NCBI RefSeq assembly: GCF_018130215.1
Contig: NZ_JAFCKQ010000001.1
Span: 496,001-560,000, forward strand
Reading direction: 5' to 3'
DNA: 64,000 nucleotides
From: Bradyrhizobium jicamae
GTDB lineage: Bacteria > Pseudomonadota > Alphaproteobacteria > Rhizobiales > Xanthobacteraceae
The notes beneath the pieces were generated by a model. That model saw only the letters and a list, made by a program, of their open reading frames with translations, was not told the origin of the DNA and did no database searches. Of this stretch, positions 7,306 through 16,030 are shown one piece after another (position 1 is the first letter of the stretch; each line of letters begins with the position of its first letter). A program made the translations under genes and the position numbers.

Positions 7306-9591
7306 TTATGCCTTCATCGCCGCCTTCACTGCCTCGGCCGTGATCGGCAGCCCGCGGACACGGGCACCGACCGCGTTGAAGACGGCGTTGCCGATCGCCG
7401 GCGCCACCACCGTCACCGCAGGCTCGCCGACGCCGGTCGCCTTCTCGCCATTGGCGATGACGTTGACCGCGACCTCGGGCAGCTGGCTCATCCGAAGCGG
7501 CGTGTAGCTGTCGAAGTTGGTCTGCTCGATGCCGCCATCCTTCAACGTCGCCTTCTCGAACAGCGCCAGCGACATGCCCCACAGCGCCGCGCCCTCGACC
7601 TGGGCCCGGATGCCGTCGGGATTCACCTGCGTGCCGACGTCGGTGGCCACGGTCAGCTTCTTGACCTTGACCTCGCCACTCGGCGCCACAGCGACATGTG
7701 CAACGCAAGCGGTCCAGCTTGCCGTCGCGCGTTCCTGCGACGACACGCAGGCGACGCCCATGCCTTCGCCCTTCGGCAGCTTCAGGGTACCGTAGCCGGC
7801 CAACCCCATCGCTGCGAGCAGGGTGTTGCGGAGGCGCTGCGCGCCGCCGTCGTTCTTGCCCTTGCCGTCGAGCAGCTCGACGCGGAACAGGGCGGGGTCC
7901 TTGCCGGTCGCATGCGCGATCTCGTCGATCATGCTTTCGATCGCCCAGAAGGTCCAACCCGGTGCCACCGAGCGCAGCTGACCCGACGGGGTGGCGTTGT
8001 GCGCCATCTCGTTCTTGATCGCCCGCACGTAGTGGTTGGGCACGGTGTAGAAGAAGTCCGCGCCATTGACCGTGAAGGCGTCGAGCGGCCCTTTCTTGTC
8101 GACCGAGGGCGACAGGAAGTCGGGAATTCCCCAGCGCTGAGTCGGCCAGGCCGAGACCACGTCATGGCTCAGCGCGACGAGCTTGCCGTCGCCGTCCATG
8201 CCGGCCTTGACCTTTTGGTAGGTGAGCGGACGCGAGAAATCCATCGTCATGTCGTTCTCGCGCGAGTAGATCACCTTGACCGGCTTGCCGACGGACTTGG
8301 CCGCCTGCACCGCGGGCACCGTCATGTCGGCGTCGAGACGCCGGCCGAAACCGCCGCCCAGCCACATCTGGTGCATGACGACATACTTCGGATCGATCCC
8401 GGCCGCGCCCGCCGCGATCGCCCCGGAGCGCGTCGCGAACTGGTTGCCGGTATGGATATGCAGGATGTCGCCCTTGAACTCGGCCGTCGCGTTCATCGGC
8501 TCCATCGGCGCATGGATGTTGATGTTGGTGGTGTACTCCGCCTCCAACACCTTCGCCGCCGTGCCGAAGGCAGCATTCGGATCGCCGTCCTTGACGAAGA
8601 ACTGTCCGGAATCGCTCAGGCCTTGAAGCCGCTTGGCCTCGGTCAGCAGCGACTCGCTCGACAGCTTCGCATTCGGACCGCCGTCATACTCGATCTTCAG
8701 TGCGTCCGCAGCCTTGCGGGCGTTGGCATAGGTGTTCGCCACCGCAACCACCCAGCCGGTCGTGGTGCCGGTCTTGTCGTCCAGCGTCACGGCCTTGATG
8801 AAGCCGGGCACCTTCTTGGCGGCGGAATCGTCGACCGATTTCACGGTGGCGCCGTAGCGTACCGGCGGGGTCACGACCTTGCCGTAGACCATGCCCGGCA
8901 GCATCACGTCGATGCCGTACTTCGCCGTGCCGTTGGTCTTGGACGGGATATCGAGCTGCGGCACCGAGACGCCGATCATCGTGTACTGCTCGGGCGACTT
9001 CAGCTTGATCGCCTTGAGCTCATCCGGGGTGAAGGTCTTGGTCGCCTTGCCGCTCTTGACCACTTCGGCAAACGACATCGATTTCTTCGACTTCGAATGG
9101 CTGATCACGGAATTGCCGACCACCAGTTCGCCCGCCGGCACACCCATCGTGGCGGCTGCCGCTTCGGTCAATGCCATGCGGCCGGCGGCACCGGCGCGGC
9201 TCATTGCATCGAAGTTCATCATGGTCGACCAGCTGCCGCCGGTGATCTGCGCCCCCAGCACGGGGTCGTTGAACTTCGGATCGTTGGATGCGAGCTGGAC
9301 CCGCATGTCCTTCCAGCTCGCGCCGAGTTCTTCGGCCACGATCTGCGCCATGGTCGAGGCAACGTGCTGGCCCATGTCGGCCTTGCCGCAGGTCACGGTG
9401 ACGAGACCGTCGGGGGCGATCGAATACCAGACGCTCGGCTCGAAATGCGCGGGCGCAGCGGCCAGGGCGTGATCGATGCCGGGAACGCCGGCATAGCCGA
9501 GCACGAGGCCCGTTGCCGCGGTGCCGACCAGGAAGGAACGACGGCTGAGATCAGTCGTCTCGGGGGTGACGTTCTTCACGTGCTCGTTCAT
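7306..9591 (-). CDS. Isoquinoline 1-oxidoreductase-type molybdopterin (large) subunit
   Basis: A 761-residue large subunit of a xanthine-dehydrogenase-family hydroxylase that binds the molybdenum-cytosine-dinucleotide cofactor and hydroxylates an N-heterocycle or aldehyde. The N-terminus carries a Tat signal (RRSFLVG) in keeping with periplasmic export of the folded complex. Conserved segments include the [20 protein letters not shown] cofactor region (shown in part) and the C-terminal [21 protein letters not shown] with the active-site Glu. The start at MNEHVKN overlaps the small-subunit stop by 4 bases (ATGA), which fixes it. No FAD subunit is present, so electrons probably pass to a c-type cytochrome, as in IorAB-type enzymes. 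The true substrate is unknown. Confidence 0.9.
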   Translation of the reverse strand: MNEHVKNVTPETTDLSRRSFLVGTAATGLVLGYAGVPGIDHALAAAPAHFEPSVWYSIAPDGLVTVTCGKADMGQHVASTMAQIVAEELGASWKDMRVQLASNDPKFNDPVLGAQITGGSWSTMMNFDAMSRAGAAGRMALTEAAAATMGVPAGELVVGNSVISHSKSKKSMSFAEVVKSGKATKTFTPDELKAIKLKSPEQYTMIGVSVPQLDIPSKTNGTAKYGIDVMLPGMVYGKVVTPPVRYGATVKSVDDSAAKKVPGFIKAVTLDDKTGTTTGWVVAVANTYANARKAADALKIEYDGGPNAKLSSESLLTEAKRLQGLSDSGQFFVKDGDPNAAFGTAAKVLEAEYTTNINIHAPMEPMNATAEFKGDILHIHTGNQFATRSGAIAAGAAGIDPKYVVMHQMWLGGGFGRRLDADMTVPAVQAAKSVGKPVKVIYSRENDMTMDFSRPLTYQKVKAGMDGDGKLVALSHDVVSAWPTQRWGIPDFLSPSVDKKGPLDAFTVNGADFFYTVPNHYVRAIKNEMAHNATPSGQLRSVAPGWTFWAIESMIDEIAHATGKDPALFRVELLDGKGKNDGGAQRLRNTLLAAMGLAGYGTLKLPKGEGMGVACVSSQERATASWTACVAHVAVAPSGEVKVKKLTVATDVGTQVNPDGIRAQVEGAALWGMSLALFEKATLKDGGIEQTNFDSYTPLRMSQLPEVAVNVIANGEKATGVGEPAVTVVAPAIGNAVFNAVGARVRGLPITAEAVKAAMKA

Positions 9592-10079
9592 GTGGCCCTC
9601 CGCTCGTTGCCGGTGGCCGACGCCGTGCGCATTTCGGTCGCCGCACGCATGATCGCCTTCTGGATCCGCGAATAGGTCATACAACGGCAGAGGTTGCCGT
9701 CCATATGCGCGACGACTTCGTCCTTGGTCGGGTTGGAATTCTTCGACAGCAGGGCCGCCGCCTGCATGATCTGGCCGGACTGGCAGTATCCGCACTGCGG
9801 GACCTGCTCGGCGATCCAGGCCTTCTGCAAGGGGTGATCGCCCTTGGCGGAAAGTCCTTCGATGGTGGTGATCTTCTTGCCGACGGCGTCGGCGACCGAG
9901 GTCTGGCAGGACCGTACTGCTTCGCCATTGAGGTGGACCGTGCAGGCGCCACAGAGCCCCGCGCCGCAACCGAATTTGGTGCCGGTCATCTGCAATTGCT
10001 CGCGGATGACCCAAAGCAGCGGCGTATCATTGGCCGCTTCGACGGACATATTCCGCCCGTTGATATTGAGATTTGGCAT
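9588..10079 (-). CDS. Isoquinoline 1-oxidoreductase-type [2Fe-2S] (small) subunit
   Basis: A 163-residue iron-sulfur subunit. The plant-ferredoxin-like cluster ligands appear in [13 protein letters not shown] plus a later Cys (VRSC). The second cluster ligands are in [10 protein letters not shown] and [15 protein letters not shown]. Length and layout match the small subunits of IorA-type enzymes. It lacks an export signal and probably crosses the membrane with its Tat-tagged partner. It is the first gene of a two-gene operon translationally coupled to the large subunit. An AT-rich inverted repeat lies upstream in the divergent intergenic region. No MobA/XdhC-like maturation gene is in the window. 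Confidence 0.92.
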   Translation of the reverse strand: MPNLNINGRNMSVEAANDTPLLWVIREQLQMTGTKFGCGAGLCGACTVHLNGEAVRSCQTSVADAVGKKITTIEGLSAKGDHPLQKAWIAEQVPQCGYCQSGQIMQAAALLSKNSNPTKDEVVAHMDGNLCRCMTYSRIQKAIMRAATEMRTASATGNERRAT

Positions 10080-10197
10080 CTCTCTCCCCTTCCGGTGTAT
10101 GAAGCCGCTTACGGCGGCATCTCACTGTTGGGTCATGGCTGTCGACCACCGGGTAAGCGACAGTTGCCGAGACAATGATCCGGTTCCGGGACAGAGG

Positions 10198-10233
10198 CAA
10201 TTTATTTTGGAAATGTTCGAAGGAAATAAATTG
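10198..10233. promoter_or_regulatory. AT-rich inverted repeat in divergent intergenic region
   Basis: CAATTTATTT (10198-10207) and its exact complement AAATAAATTG (10224-10233) flank a 16-base spacer. It sits between the divergently transcribed Mo-hydroxylase operon and the alpha/beta hydrolase gene, in a local AT-rich pocket of otherwise GC-rich DNA. A shared operator for both directions is plausible but unproven. Confidence 0.4.
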
Positions 10234-10372
10234 ACAACTTGCCGGTTGTGCGTTGCGGCAAATGCATGAAGCTTTTGAAATGCCAGTGTTGATGTCTTAT
10301 CGATAGCTCCTACCAAGGTCGGTAGCGTCGCCGGACAAGGACATCGACAAGGAAAAGACAAGGAGCCCGCGA

Positions 10373-11158
10373 ATGGCCAAGCTCAACCGCAACGGCGTCG
10401 ACATCCACTACGAGGTCCACGGCAGCGGCCCGGCGCTGATCCTCACCCACGGCTACTCTTCGACCTCGGCAATGTGGCAAGGCCAGATCGAGGCGCTGTC
10501 GAGGCGTCACAAGCTCATCTTGTGGGACATGCGCGGCCACGGCCTGTCGGACTATCCCGACGATCCCGATGCCTACAGCGAGGCCGCGACGGTCGGCGAC
10601 ATTGCCGCCCTGCTCGATGCCGTTGGCGCCGAACAGGCGATCGTCGGCGGCCTGTCACTTGGCGGATATATGTCGCTTGCCTTCCATCGCGCCCACCCGG
10701 AACGGGTCCGCGCGCTGTTGATCATCGACACCGGGCCTGGCTTCAAGAAGGACGACGCCCGCGAGGCCTGGAACAAGCGTGCCCGCGACACCGGCGACCG
10801 GTTCGATCGCGACGGGCTGGACGTGCTGAAGTCGCTCAGCGCCGAGCGCGCGTCGGTCACGCACCGCAATGCCAGGGGTCTCGCGCTCGCCGCACGCGGC
10901 ATGCTGGCGCAGCGCGACGCAAGGGTAATCGAATCGCTGCCCGACATCCGGGTGCCGTCGCTGGTCGTGGTCGGCGCCGACGATACCCCCTTCCTGGCCG
11001 CCTCCGACTACATGGCGGCGAAGATTCCCGGGGCGCGGAAGGTGGTGATCCCGAATGCCGGCCACGCCGTCAACATCGATCAGCCGCAGGCGTTCATCGC
11101 GGCGGTCCTGCCGTTCCTGGACGGTCTTGAATCCGGCGCGCCGGGAAGGGTTGCCTGA
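10373..11158 (+). CDS. Alpha/beta-fold hydrolase
   Basis: A 261-residue single-domain hydrolase. The oxyanion-hole HGYSSTSAMW, nucleophile elbow GLSLGG (Ser near residue 99), acid region VVGADDTPF and catalytic His in NAGHAVNIDQP follow the canonical order. It resembles 3-oxoadipate enol-lactonase-like and esterase-like hydrolases, but the substrate is not clear. An AAGGAG site precedes the ATG. Its stop overlaps the start of the next gene by one base (TGATG), so the two are translationally coupled. It is divergent from the molybdenum hydroxylase operon, which might hint at a role in processing hydroxylated or ester products. Confidence 0.9.
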   Translation: MAKLNRNGVDIHYEVHGSGPALILTHGYSSTSAMWQGQIEALSRRHKLILWDMRGHGLSDYPDDPDAYSEAATVGDIAALLDAVGAEQAIVGGLSLGGYMSLAFHRAHPERVRALLIIDTGPGFKKDDAREAWNKRARDTGDRFDRDGLDVLKSLSAERASVTHRNARGLALAARGMLAQRDARVIESLPDIRVPSLVVVGADDTPFLAASDYMAAKIPGARKVVIPNAGHAVNIDQPQAFIAAVLPFLDGLESGAPGRVA

Positions 11159-11499
11159 TGAAGGCGATCGGCATTGCTCTGCTGCTGGCTGCGGGGGTCG
11201 TGACCGCGGCAAGCGCCCAAAAACCGGCACCGTTCAGCACTGCGCCCAATTCCTTCACCGCGACGCTGTCGAACAACACGCCGCTGGCGTTCGGCATGGG
11301 CGTCGACGAGGCACAGCACGCGCTCGGCACGCCCCTCACCTATGTCGGCGGCCGGCCTGGCGACGAGATTTTCCTGACCTTCCGCGACCTCGGCGGCAGC
11401 GGACTGTTCGCGCACCATGACCGGCTCTATCTGCAATTCCGCAAGGGCCGGCTGGCCGGCTGGAAGGGCGACTGGGGCGAGAACTGGATGTGGAAATAG
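11158..11499 (+). CDS. Small secreted protein of unknown function, possibly SmpA/OmlA-like
   Basis: A 113-residue protein with a Sec signal peptide (KAIGIALLLAAGVVTAASA, cleavage before QKP). The mature part has FGMGVDEAQHALGTPLTYVGG and RLYLQFRKGRLAGW. The layout of a short helix with a GxP turn followed by beta strands recalls the SmpA/OmlA/BLIP-like fold, but there is no lipobox Cys. It is coupled to the upstream hydrolase through TGATG. I do not recognise a named family; the fold comparison is an inference from pattern only. Confidence 0.7.
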   Translation: MKAIGIALLLAAGVVTAASAQKPAPFSTAPNSFTATLSNNTPLAFGMGVDEAQHALGTPLTYVGGRPGDEIFLTFRDLGGSGLFAHHDRLYLQFRKGRLAGWKGDWGENWMWK

Positions 11500-11551
11500 G
11501 CAGTTCGCGCGCGTCTCGAAACTGCAACCCCAAACGTGATGAGGATGACCC

Positions 11552-12226
11552 GTGGGACACGATATCAGGCTCAAGGCTTCGGACGGTTTTGAACTCGGCG
11601 CCTATCGCGCAGAACCTGCCGGCGCGCCCAAAGGCGCCGTCGTCGTGATCCAGGAGATTTTCGGCGTCAATCACCACATCCGCTCGGTCTGCGACCGGCT
11701 GGCGAGCGAGGGCTATGTCGCCGTCGCACCGTCGATCTTCGACCGCATCACGCCGAACTTCCAGAGCGGCTATTCGCCTGACGAGATCGCCAATGCGCGG
11801 AAATTCGTCGCCAACCCGGACTGGGCCGCGATGTTGCGCGACACCCAGGCGGCGATCGACGCGGTGACATCGGCCGGGCCGGTCGGCATCATCGGCTTCT
11901 GCCTCGGCGGCAGTGTCGCCTATGCTGCCGCCACCAAGCTCGACGGGCTCACGGCTGCGGTCGGCTATTACGGCGGCGCCATCGCGCGCTTCGCCGACGA
12001 CAAGCCGCGCGTAGCGACCCAGCTGCATTTCGGCGAGAAGGACGCCGGCATCCCCTTGAGCGATGTCGAAATCATCAAGACGAAGCGGCCCGAGGTCGAG
12101 GTCTTCGTCTATCCCGGCGCGCAGCATGGCTTCCACTGCGATGAGCGCGCGAGCTACGACAAGGCCAGCGCCGACATCGCCTGGCCGAGGAGCCTCGCAT
12201 TCTTCGCGAAGCATCTGACGCGATAG
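11552..12226 (+). CDS. Dienelactone hydrolase family protein
   Basis: A 224-residue enzyme of the carboxymethylenebutenolidase family, which opens lactone rings in chlorocatechol-type pathways but has broader members. The nucleophile elbow is GFCLGGS, with Cys as nucleophile as in true dienelactone hydrolases. The acid appears in HFGEKDAGIP and the catalytic His in GAQHGFHCDE. The family opening, with VVVIQEIFGVN and IRSVCDRLASEGY, is present. The start is GTG with GATGAGGAT upstream. It stands alone, 52 bases after the small secreted protein and on the same strand, so it may be the third gene of that unit. Confidence 0.92.
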   Translation: MGHDIRLKASDGFELGAYRAEPAGAPKGAVVVIQEIFGVNHHIRSVCDRLASEGYVAVAPSIFDRITPNFQSGYSPDEIANARKFVANPDWAAMLRDTQAAIDAVTSAGPVGIIGFCLGGSVAYAAATKLDGLTAAVGYYGGAIARFADDKPRVATQLHFGEKDAGIPLSDVEIIKTKRPEVEVFVYPGAQHGFHCDERASYDKASADIAWPRSLAFFAKHLTR

Positions 12227-12245
12227 GGCACAAACCCTCTCCGCG

Positions 12246-12323
12246 CGTCATTCCGGGCGCGAATGAAATGAGCGAAACCGGAATCTCGGGATTTCGATGC
12301 CAACGCCTCGCCCCGGAACGACG
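12246..12323. repeat. REP-like element, GTCATTCCGGG family, copy 1
   Basis: The left arm CGTCATTCCGGG is mirrored, with one mismatch, by CCCCGGAACGACG at the right end of the roughly 78-base element. It lies between convergent genes. A second member with perfect 14-base arms is found between the fur-type gene and miaB. Confidence 0.6.
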
Positions 12324-12340
12324 AAGGACGTTGTCCTTCG

Positions 12341-13105
12341 TCAGAACCAGCGCTCGCCGACGAACACCGTATCGCCCGGGCTCATCGGCGTGCCCAGCGG
12401 CACCACGAAGCGGCCGGCGCCGCCCGCATCCGTATGCGTCAGCGTGACACTGTCGCGCCGGGCGCGCGGCGAGAAGCCGCCGGCGATCGCAATCGCGCTT
12501 TCGACGGTCATGTTCGGCACATAGGGATACTGGCCGGGGGCTGCGACTTCACCAAGGATGAAGAACGGGCGGTAGGCCTCGATCTCGACCGCCACCGACG
12601 GCTCGCGGATGAAGCCGTTGCGCAGCCGTGCCGTGATCTCGCCGGCGAGCCCGGCGGGCGTGCGGCCGCGGGCCGGGACCGATCCGATCAGCGGCATGGT
12701 GATCGAGCCGGCGGCATCGATCGCGTAGGTGTTGGTGAGGCCCTCCTGGCCATAGACCACGACGCGCAGCCGGTCACCGGCGTCGAGATGATAGGCGCTG
12801 TCGTAGCCGGCATGCGAAACCGGCGCTGCCGTCCCGGCATACATAACTGTAGCGGCGGCGGGCGTTGCGTAGTAGCCGGGCGGGGAACCTGCAAAGGCCG
12901 AGCGCAACGCGCTGATCGCGCCGCCGCCGCTGGCATCGGCCACCGGGGCCGGCGCGTAGGTCTGGCCATAAGCCATGGAATCGAGATCGCCTTGCGGGGC
13001 GACGGCGACCGGACCGGTCGTGCTCATGCAGCCGGTGAGCCCGAGCGCAAGCATGACGGCGATGATCGGCAATCGTAACGCGCGCACAACCGGCACGGGA
13101 GCCAT
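12341..13105 (-). CDS. Polysaccharide export (Wza-like) lipoprotein
   Basis: A 254-residue outer-membrane auxiliary-type protein. The lipobox LGLTGC places the lipidated Cys at residue 26. The Poly_export domain begins at YHLDAGDRLRVVVYGQEGLTNTY and includes ITMPLIGSVPARGRTPAGL. A SLBB-like segment follows with FFILGEVAAPGQYPYV and the C-terminal PGDTVFVGERWF. These proteins form the export channel for capsular or exopolysaccharide. No polymerase, flippase, kinase or glycosyltransferase gene is adjacent, so it is an orphan copy. GAGGG abuts the ATG; the in-frame GTG three codons later has better spacing and may be the real start. Confidence 0.88.
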   Translation of the reverse strand: MAPVPVVRALRLPIIAVMLALGLTGCMSTTGPVAVAPQGDLDSMAYGQTYAPAPVADASGGGAISALRSAFAGSPPGYYATPAAATVMYAGTAAPVSHAGYDSAYHLDAGDRLRVVVYGQEGLTNTYAIDAAGSITMPLIGSVPARGRTPAGLAGEITARLRNGFIREPSVAVEIEAYRPFFILGEVAAPGQYPYVPNMTVESAIAIAGGFSPRARRDSVTLTHTDAGGAGRFVVPLGTPMSPGDTVFVGERWF

Positions 13106-13199
13106 CCCTCAAAGCGAGACAGCCCTAGTCTTGCACCGGTTATGGTTAACAAATGGTGTTTTGAGATCGCTCGGGCAGCCGGGAACCTCGTCACTGCTA

Positions 13200-13274
13200 G
13201 AGCATGAGCCGGAAAGTGTGTAGCGGTTTCCCCTCGCGACAAACGCGGAACGCGTTTGCGCGGAGATCGTGCTC
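13200..13274. repeat. Repeat of the GAGCATGATC family, copy 1 (degenerate)
   Basis: It starts with GAGCATGA and CGGAAA and ends with GATCGTGCTC, an imperfect inverted partner of the start. The interior has an additional palindromic segment around CGCGTTTGCGCGG. Two further copies lie upstream of purC and upstream of the universal stress protein gene. Confidence 0.6.
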
Positions 13275-13333
13275 AAACAAGGAGCTAAGGTGCGACGACG
13301 ATGCAGCCTCATCGCGCTTTAGGGGCGAAGCGA

Positions 13334-13427
13334 CGAAGCAATCCATTCCATCCCGAAGGAATATGGATTGCTTCGCTGAGCATGTCATCGGCGCTCGTTC
13401 GCGCGACCCGTCGGCTCGCAATGACAG
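13334..13427. repeat. REP-like element of the GCAATCCAT family, copy 1 (left arm missing)
   Basis: A 13-base perfect hairpin (CGAAGCAATCCAT and its complement, 13334-13346 and 13363-13375) is followed by a tail with CCGTCGGCTCGCAATGACAG. Core and tail match the full-length copy at 36924-37038, but the outer left arm of that copy is not recognisable here. Confidence 0.75.
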
Positions 13428-14084
13428 TCAGGCGGTGACGCCGACACCGATCGGGCAGGACACGCCGGTGCCGCCGAGCCCGCAATAGCCGGCCGGATTC
13501 TTGGCGAGGTACTGCTGGTGATAGTCCTCGGCAAAGTAGAACGCGCCTGATGGTACGATCTCGGTGGTGATCGCGCCGAGGCCCTTCGCAGCGAGTGCCT
13601 TCTGATAGCCGGCCTTCGACGCGTCGGCCGCGTTGCGCTGCGCATCGCTGAACGTGTAGATCGCCGAGCGATACTGCGTTCCGATATCGTTGCCCTGGCG
13701 CATGCCTTGCGTCGGGTTGTGGTTCTCCCAGAAGGTCTTCAGCAGCTTGTCGTAGGAGATCTTCTTCGGATCGAACACCACCAGCACCACTTCGGTGTGA
13801 CCGGTGCGTCCCGAGCAGACCTCTTCATATGTCGGGTTCGGCGTGTGGCCGCCGGCGTAGCCGACTGCGGTGGTGTAGATGCCGTCGCCGAGCTCCCAGA
13901 ATTTGCGCTCCGCGCCCCAGAAGCAGCCGAGCCCGAACACCGCCTGCTCGAGGCCTTGGGGATATGGCGGCTGCAATTTGCTGCCGTTGACGAAATGCGT
14001 GGTCGCGGTCGGGATCGGCGTCGCGCGGCCGGGCAGCGCCTCGGCGGCGCTCGGCAACGCGGTGGTCTTGCGCATGAACAACAT
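13428..14084 (-). CDS. msrA: Peptide-methionine (S)-S-oxide reductase MsrA
   Basis: A 218-residue repair enzyme that reduces methionine-S-sulfoxide in proteins. The catalytic motif [11 protein letters not shown] carries the active-site Cys (near residue 53), and downstream Tyr/Asp/Glu positions follow the family in [24 protein letters not shown]. The C-terminus contains VSCPIG, which may supply the resolving Cys. The roughly 45-residue N-terminal extension before the catalytic domain is typical of the longer proteobacterial MsrA form. No signal peptide is evident, so it is likely cytoplasmic. Its 3' end meets the repeat elements. Confidence 0.95.
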   Translation of the reverse strand: MLFMRKTTALPSAAEALPGRATPIPTATTHFVNGSKLQPPYPQGLEQAVFGLGCFWGAERKFWELGDGIYTTAVGYAGGHTPNPTYEEVCSGRTGHTEVVLVVFDPKKISYDKLLKTFWENHNPTQGMRQGNDIGTQYRSAIYTFSDAQRNAADASKAGYQKALAAKGLGAITTEIVPSGAFYFAEDYHQQYLAKNPAGYCGLGGTGVSCPIGVGVTA

Positions 14085-14196
14085 GGATTACCTCCAGGCG
14101 GGACATCGGCCGACGCGGCAACTGCCTGCGGGCCGGCTGTCACCTATATAGGTCTTTACGCGAATGATGGCAGCCCCGTTACGCTGCGGCGCCGGG

Positions 14197-14514
14197 TCAG
14201 TCGCGCGTATAGCCGATCAAGCGCTTGCGGGGCCGGAACAGGATCATCAGCAGGATGCCGGCGATGCCGAGCACAGCGAACACCGGCTGGTCGAGGATGA
14301 TCCGGATCACGTCGTTCCAGAGCCACGGCGCGTGGCCCTCGACCCAGGTCCGGAATGCCTGCTGGCTGGACTGGTGAATGTCGTTCCAGAACTGGCCGAA
14401 CCGGGTGAAGCGCAGGGACTGGTCGGCGACGTAGCGGGCGCCGTCATAGACCATGAAGATGAATCCGCCGGCCAGCAGCAGAAGCCCGATCAGACGGAAA
14501 AAGCCGCGGATCAT
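14197..14514 (-). CDS. Small two-helix membrane protein of unknown function
   Basis: A 105-residue protein with a transmembrane helix at about residues 3-25 (FFRLIGLLLLAGGFIFMVYD), a roughly 50-residue loop rich in Trp, Phe and Gln, and a second helix at about 76-95 (VFAVLGIAGILLMILF). It ends in a basic tail. I do not recognise a named domain. It is on the strand opposite rpsT, which begins about 390 bases away. Confidence 0.7.
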   Translation of the reverse strand: MIRGFFRLIGLLLLAGGFIFMVYDGARYVADQSLRFTRFGQFWNDIHQSSQQAFRTWVEGHAPWLWNDVIRIILDQPVFAVLGIAGILLMILFRPRKRLIGYTRD

Positions 14515-14648
14515 GCGTCACCCAAAGTCCCTGTCGCGCCCCGAACTACGTCAGGCCTTACCGGGCGCCCCCGGGAAATTCAACCACTTCAGCACCTTAT
14601 CCGGGCCCCGCAGGCCCGATTTCGGCCGCTTTTTGGGTCCGGAAAGCG

Positions 14649-14677
14649 TTGACGCTGCAAGCTGCGCCATCTATAAG
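14649..14677 (+). promoter_or_regulatory. Putative rpsT promoter
   Basis: TTGACG (14649-14654), a 17-base spacer and TATAAG (14672-14677) give a good housekeeping-type promoter. Initiation near 14684 would leave a leader of about 218 bases before rpsT. The predicted transcript would begin with the hairpin at 14688-14711. Confidence 0.6.
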
Positions 14678-14687
14678 ACCGGCCAAT

Positions 14688-14711
14688 GGCGGCGGGCGCA
14701 ATCCTGCCGCC
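14688..14711 (+). promoter_or_regulatory. Hairpin at the start of the rpsT leader
   Basis: GGCGGCGGG and CCTGCCGCC form a 9-bp stem (one G-U pair) around a 6-base loop. It would stabilise the 5' end of the rpsT mRNA. S20 controls its own translation in some bacteria; whether this hairpin takes part is unknown. Confidence 0.4.
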
Positions 14712-14901
14712 GCTGTTCTTTGGGTCGCTGTTCGTGGACAGGGCCGCCGCATGTGGGGGCTCTCTTTTCGCTCCCTGGCATGGCCGACTCAAGAACACCC
14801 TTGAAGACACCCTTGGACAATACACAAGAGTAGAGATTTGAACCGGCCGGTGCGCGCGAGCCCGACCACCGAGCGATCACCGCCGAAGGACAGTTGAGAC
14901 C

Positions 14902-15168
14902 ATGGCCAATACCACTTCCGCCAAGAAGGCGACCCGCAAGATTGCCCGCCGCACCATCATCAACAAGTCGCGCCGCACGCAGATGCGTGGCGCGGTGCGC
15001 ACCGTCGAAGAGGCGATCAAGCGCGGCGATCGCGAGGCGGCGCTGACGGCAATGAAGCGCGCCGAACCCGAACTGATGAAGGCAGCGCAGCGCAATATCG
15101 TTCACAAGAACAACGCGAGCCGCAAAGTGTCGCGCCTGTCGCATCAGATCGCGAAGCTCGCGAAGTAA
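14902..15168 (+). CDS. rpsT: 30S ribosomal protein S20
   Basis: An 88-residue highly basic protein. It opens with [17 protein letters not shown] and continues with the [17 protein letters not shown] helix characteristic of S20, ending with [20 protein letters not shown]20 binds the 16S rRNA 5' domain and helix 44 and aids early 30S assembly. Length matches the family. It sits upstream of dnaA, as in related Nitrobacteraceae, and is followed by a strong terminator that separates it from the dnaA region. Confidence 0.97.
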   Translation: MANTTSAKKATRKIARRTIINKSRRTQMRGAVRTVEEAIKRGDREAALTAMKRAEPELMKAAQRNIVHKNNASRKVSRLSHQIAKLAK

Positions 15169-15195
15169 GCTGACGGAAGAAAACGATCGTCACGG

Positions 15196-15228
15196 AGCCC
15201 GGCGCGAGCCGGGCTTTTTTTGTTTTTT
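15196..15228 (+). terminator. Rho-independent terminator of rpsT
   Basis: AGCCCGGC and GCCGGGCT form an 8-bp stem with a GCGA tetraloop, followed by a T-rich tract (TTTTTTTGTTTTTT). It lies 27 bases after the rpsT stop codon. Confidence 0.92.
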
Positions 15229-15457
15229 GCGGTGGATGAGTTTCGTCGTGCGAGACGACGCGCGTTGCCGCGGGAGATGCCACATGTCATGTTTCGTGGT
15301 GTCCGTAGTTCTACCGGATACGTTTTGCTTCAGCCGACGGTTGGCGACCGCGCGCTAAGTAACGCAGATGGAATAGCGCGGCGCTCTCGCATCGGGAATC
15401 CTGGGCGGGGAGTTACCCTGCAAAAGTAATCGTGAAAAATGACGCTTCGCGAGTTAC

Positions 15458-15466
15458 TTATGCACA
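15458..15466 (+). promoter_or_regulatory. Consensus DnaA box TTATGCACA
   Basis: This is an exact match to the DnaA-box consensus TTATNCACA, in the gap between rpsT and dnaA. A run of A/T-rich DNA follows within 40-80 bases (15508-15545), the arrangement expected of an initiator site beside an unwinding element, or of DnaA autoregulation. Only one perfect box was found, so this is suggestive of an origin rather than proof. Confidence 0.55.
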
Positions 15467-16030
15467 TAGCGCGGAACAGCGATTGGAAAATCGTCCGCTG
15501 CAGAAGCAAATGTAAATTTTCTATGAAAATTTTTTGGTATTGGACCGTGGTTTGTGACACCAGCGAATCTATGCGCGGATTCAAAAACTTGCTTTCGCGG
15601 CGTCCGAATTGCAGCAACGCAACAGTCGCGAAGAGTCTCGAACTCCGTCGAATCCACGGATTGTCAGAAAATTAGCTTGGTGTATTTGTTTCTTGTCCGC
15701 GACGCCCACGGCTCTCCAGATCAGCGCGGTTTGAGACCCAGGGGCGGACGCGCAAATCGGCGGCGGTGTGCGCGTGGCGACGCTCTCTAAGCGAAGCTGG
15801 ATCGACAACTCATAGCAATATGAGGACGGTTGGCCTGTGTCTGAATTTCTCCGGCGTTGCGCCCGGTTCTCCGGGAGCCTCGAACAAGAGAGACCAGGAA
15901 TGATCGTTTCGGTCCGGCAGGGGGGAACGCGAAGCGAGTGGACGGGTTGACGAGAACGCGGCGGCGCAGCGCCGGACATTTTAGTGGTCGGTTGCGGCAA
16001 CACTGAACTAAGATACTAGCGAGTTGACAA

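Larger units (their letters stand above)
13106..13427. other. Gene-free stretch between wza-like and msrA genes, holding two repeats
   Basis: This gap contains the promoter side of the Wza-like gene followed by two palindromic repeat elements back to back (listed separately). No plausible coding region or RNA gene was seen. Confidence 0.7.
14515..14901. other. Gene-free region carrying the rpsT promoter and leader
   Basis: No convincing gene lies here. The right part holds a sigma70-type promoter and a hairpin that would begin the rpsT transcript (both listed). The left part is plain GC-rich spacer downstream of the divergent small membrane protein gene. Confidence 0.6.

Noticed and set aside
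12688-12969. Alternative frames within the Wza-like gene
   Set aside because: They lie wholly inside the supported frame and have Pro/Arg-rich, low-information translations.
15439-15675. 78-codon open frame in the origin-like gap
   Set aside because: No clear ribosome-binding site, unusual composition for a protein, and it overlaps the DnaA box and AT-rich segment.
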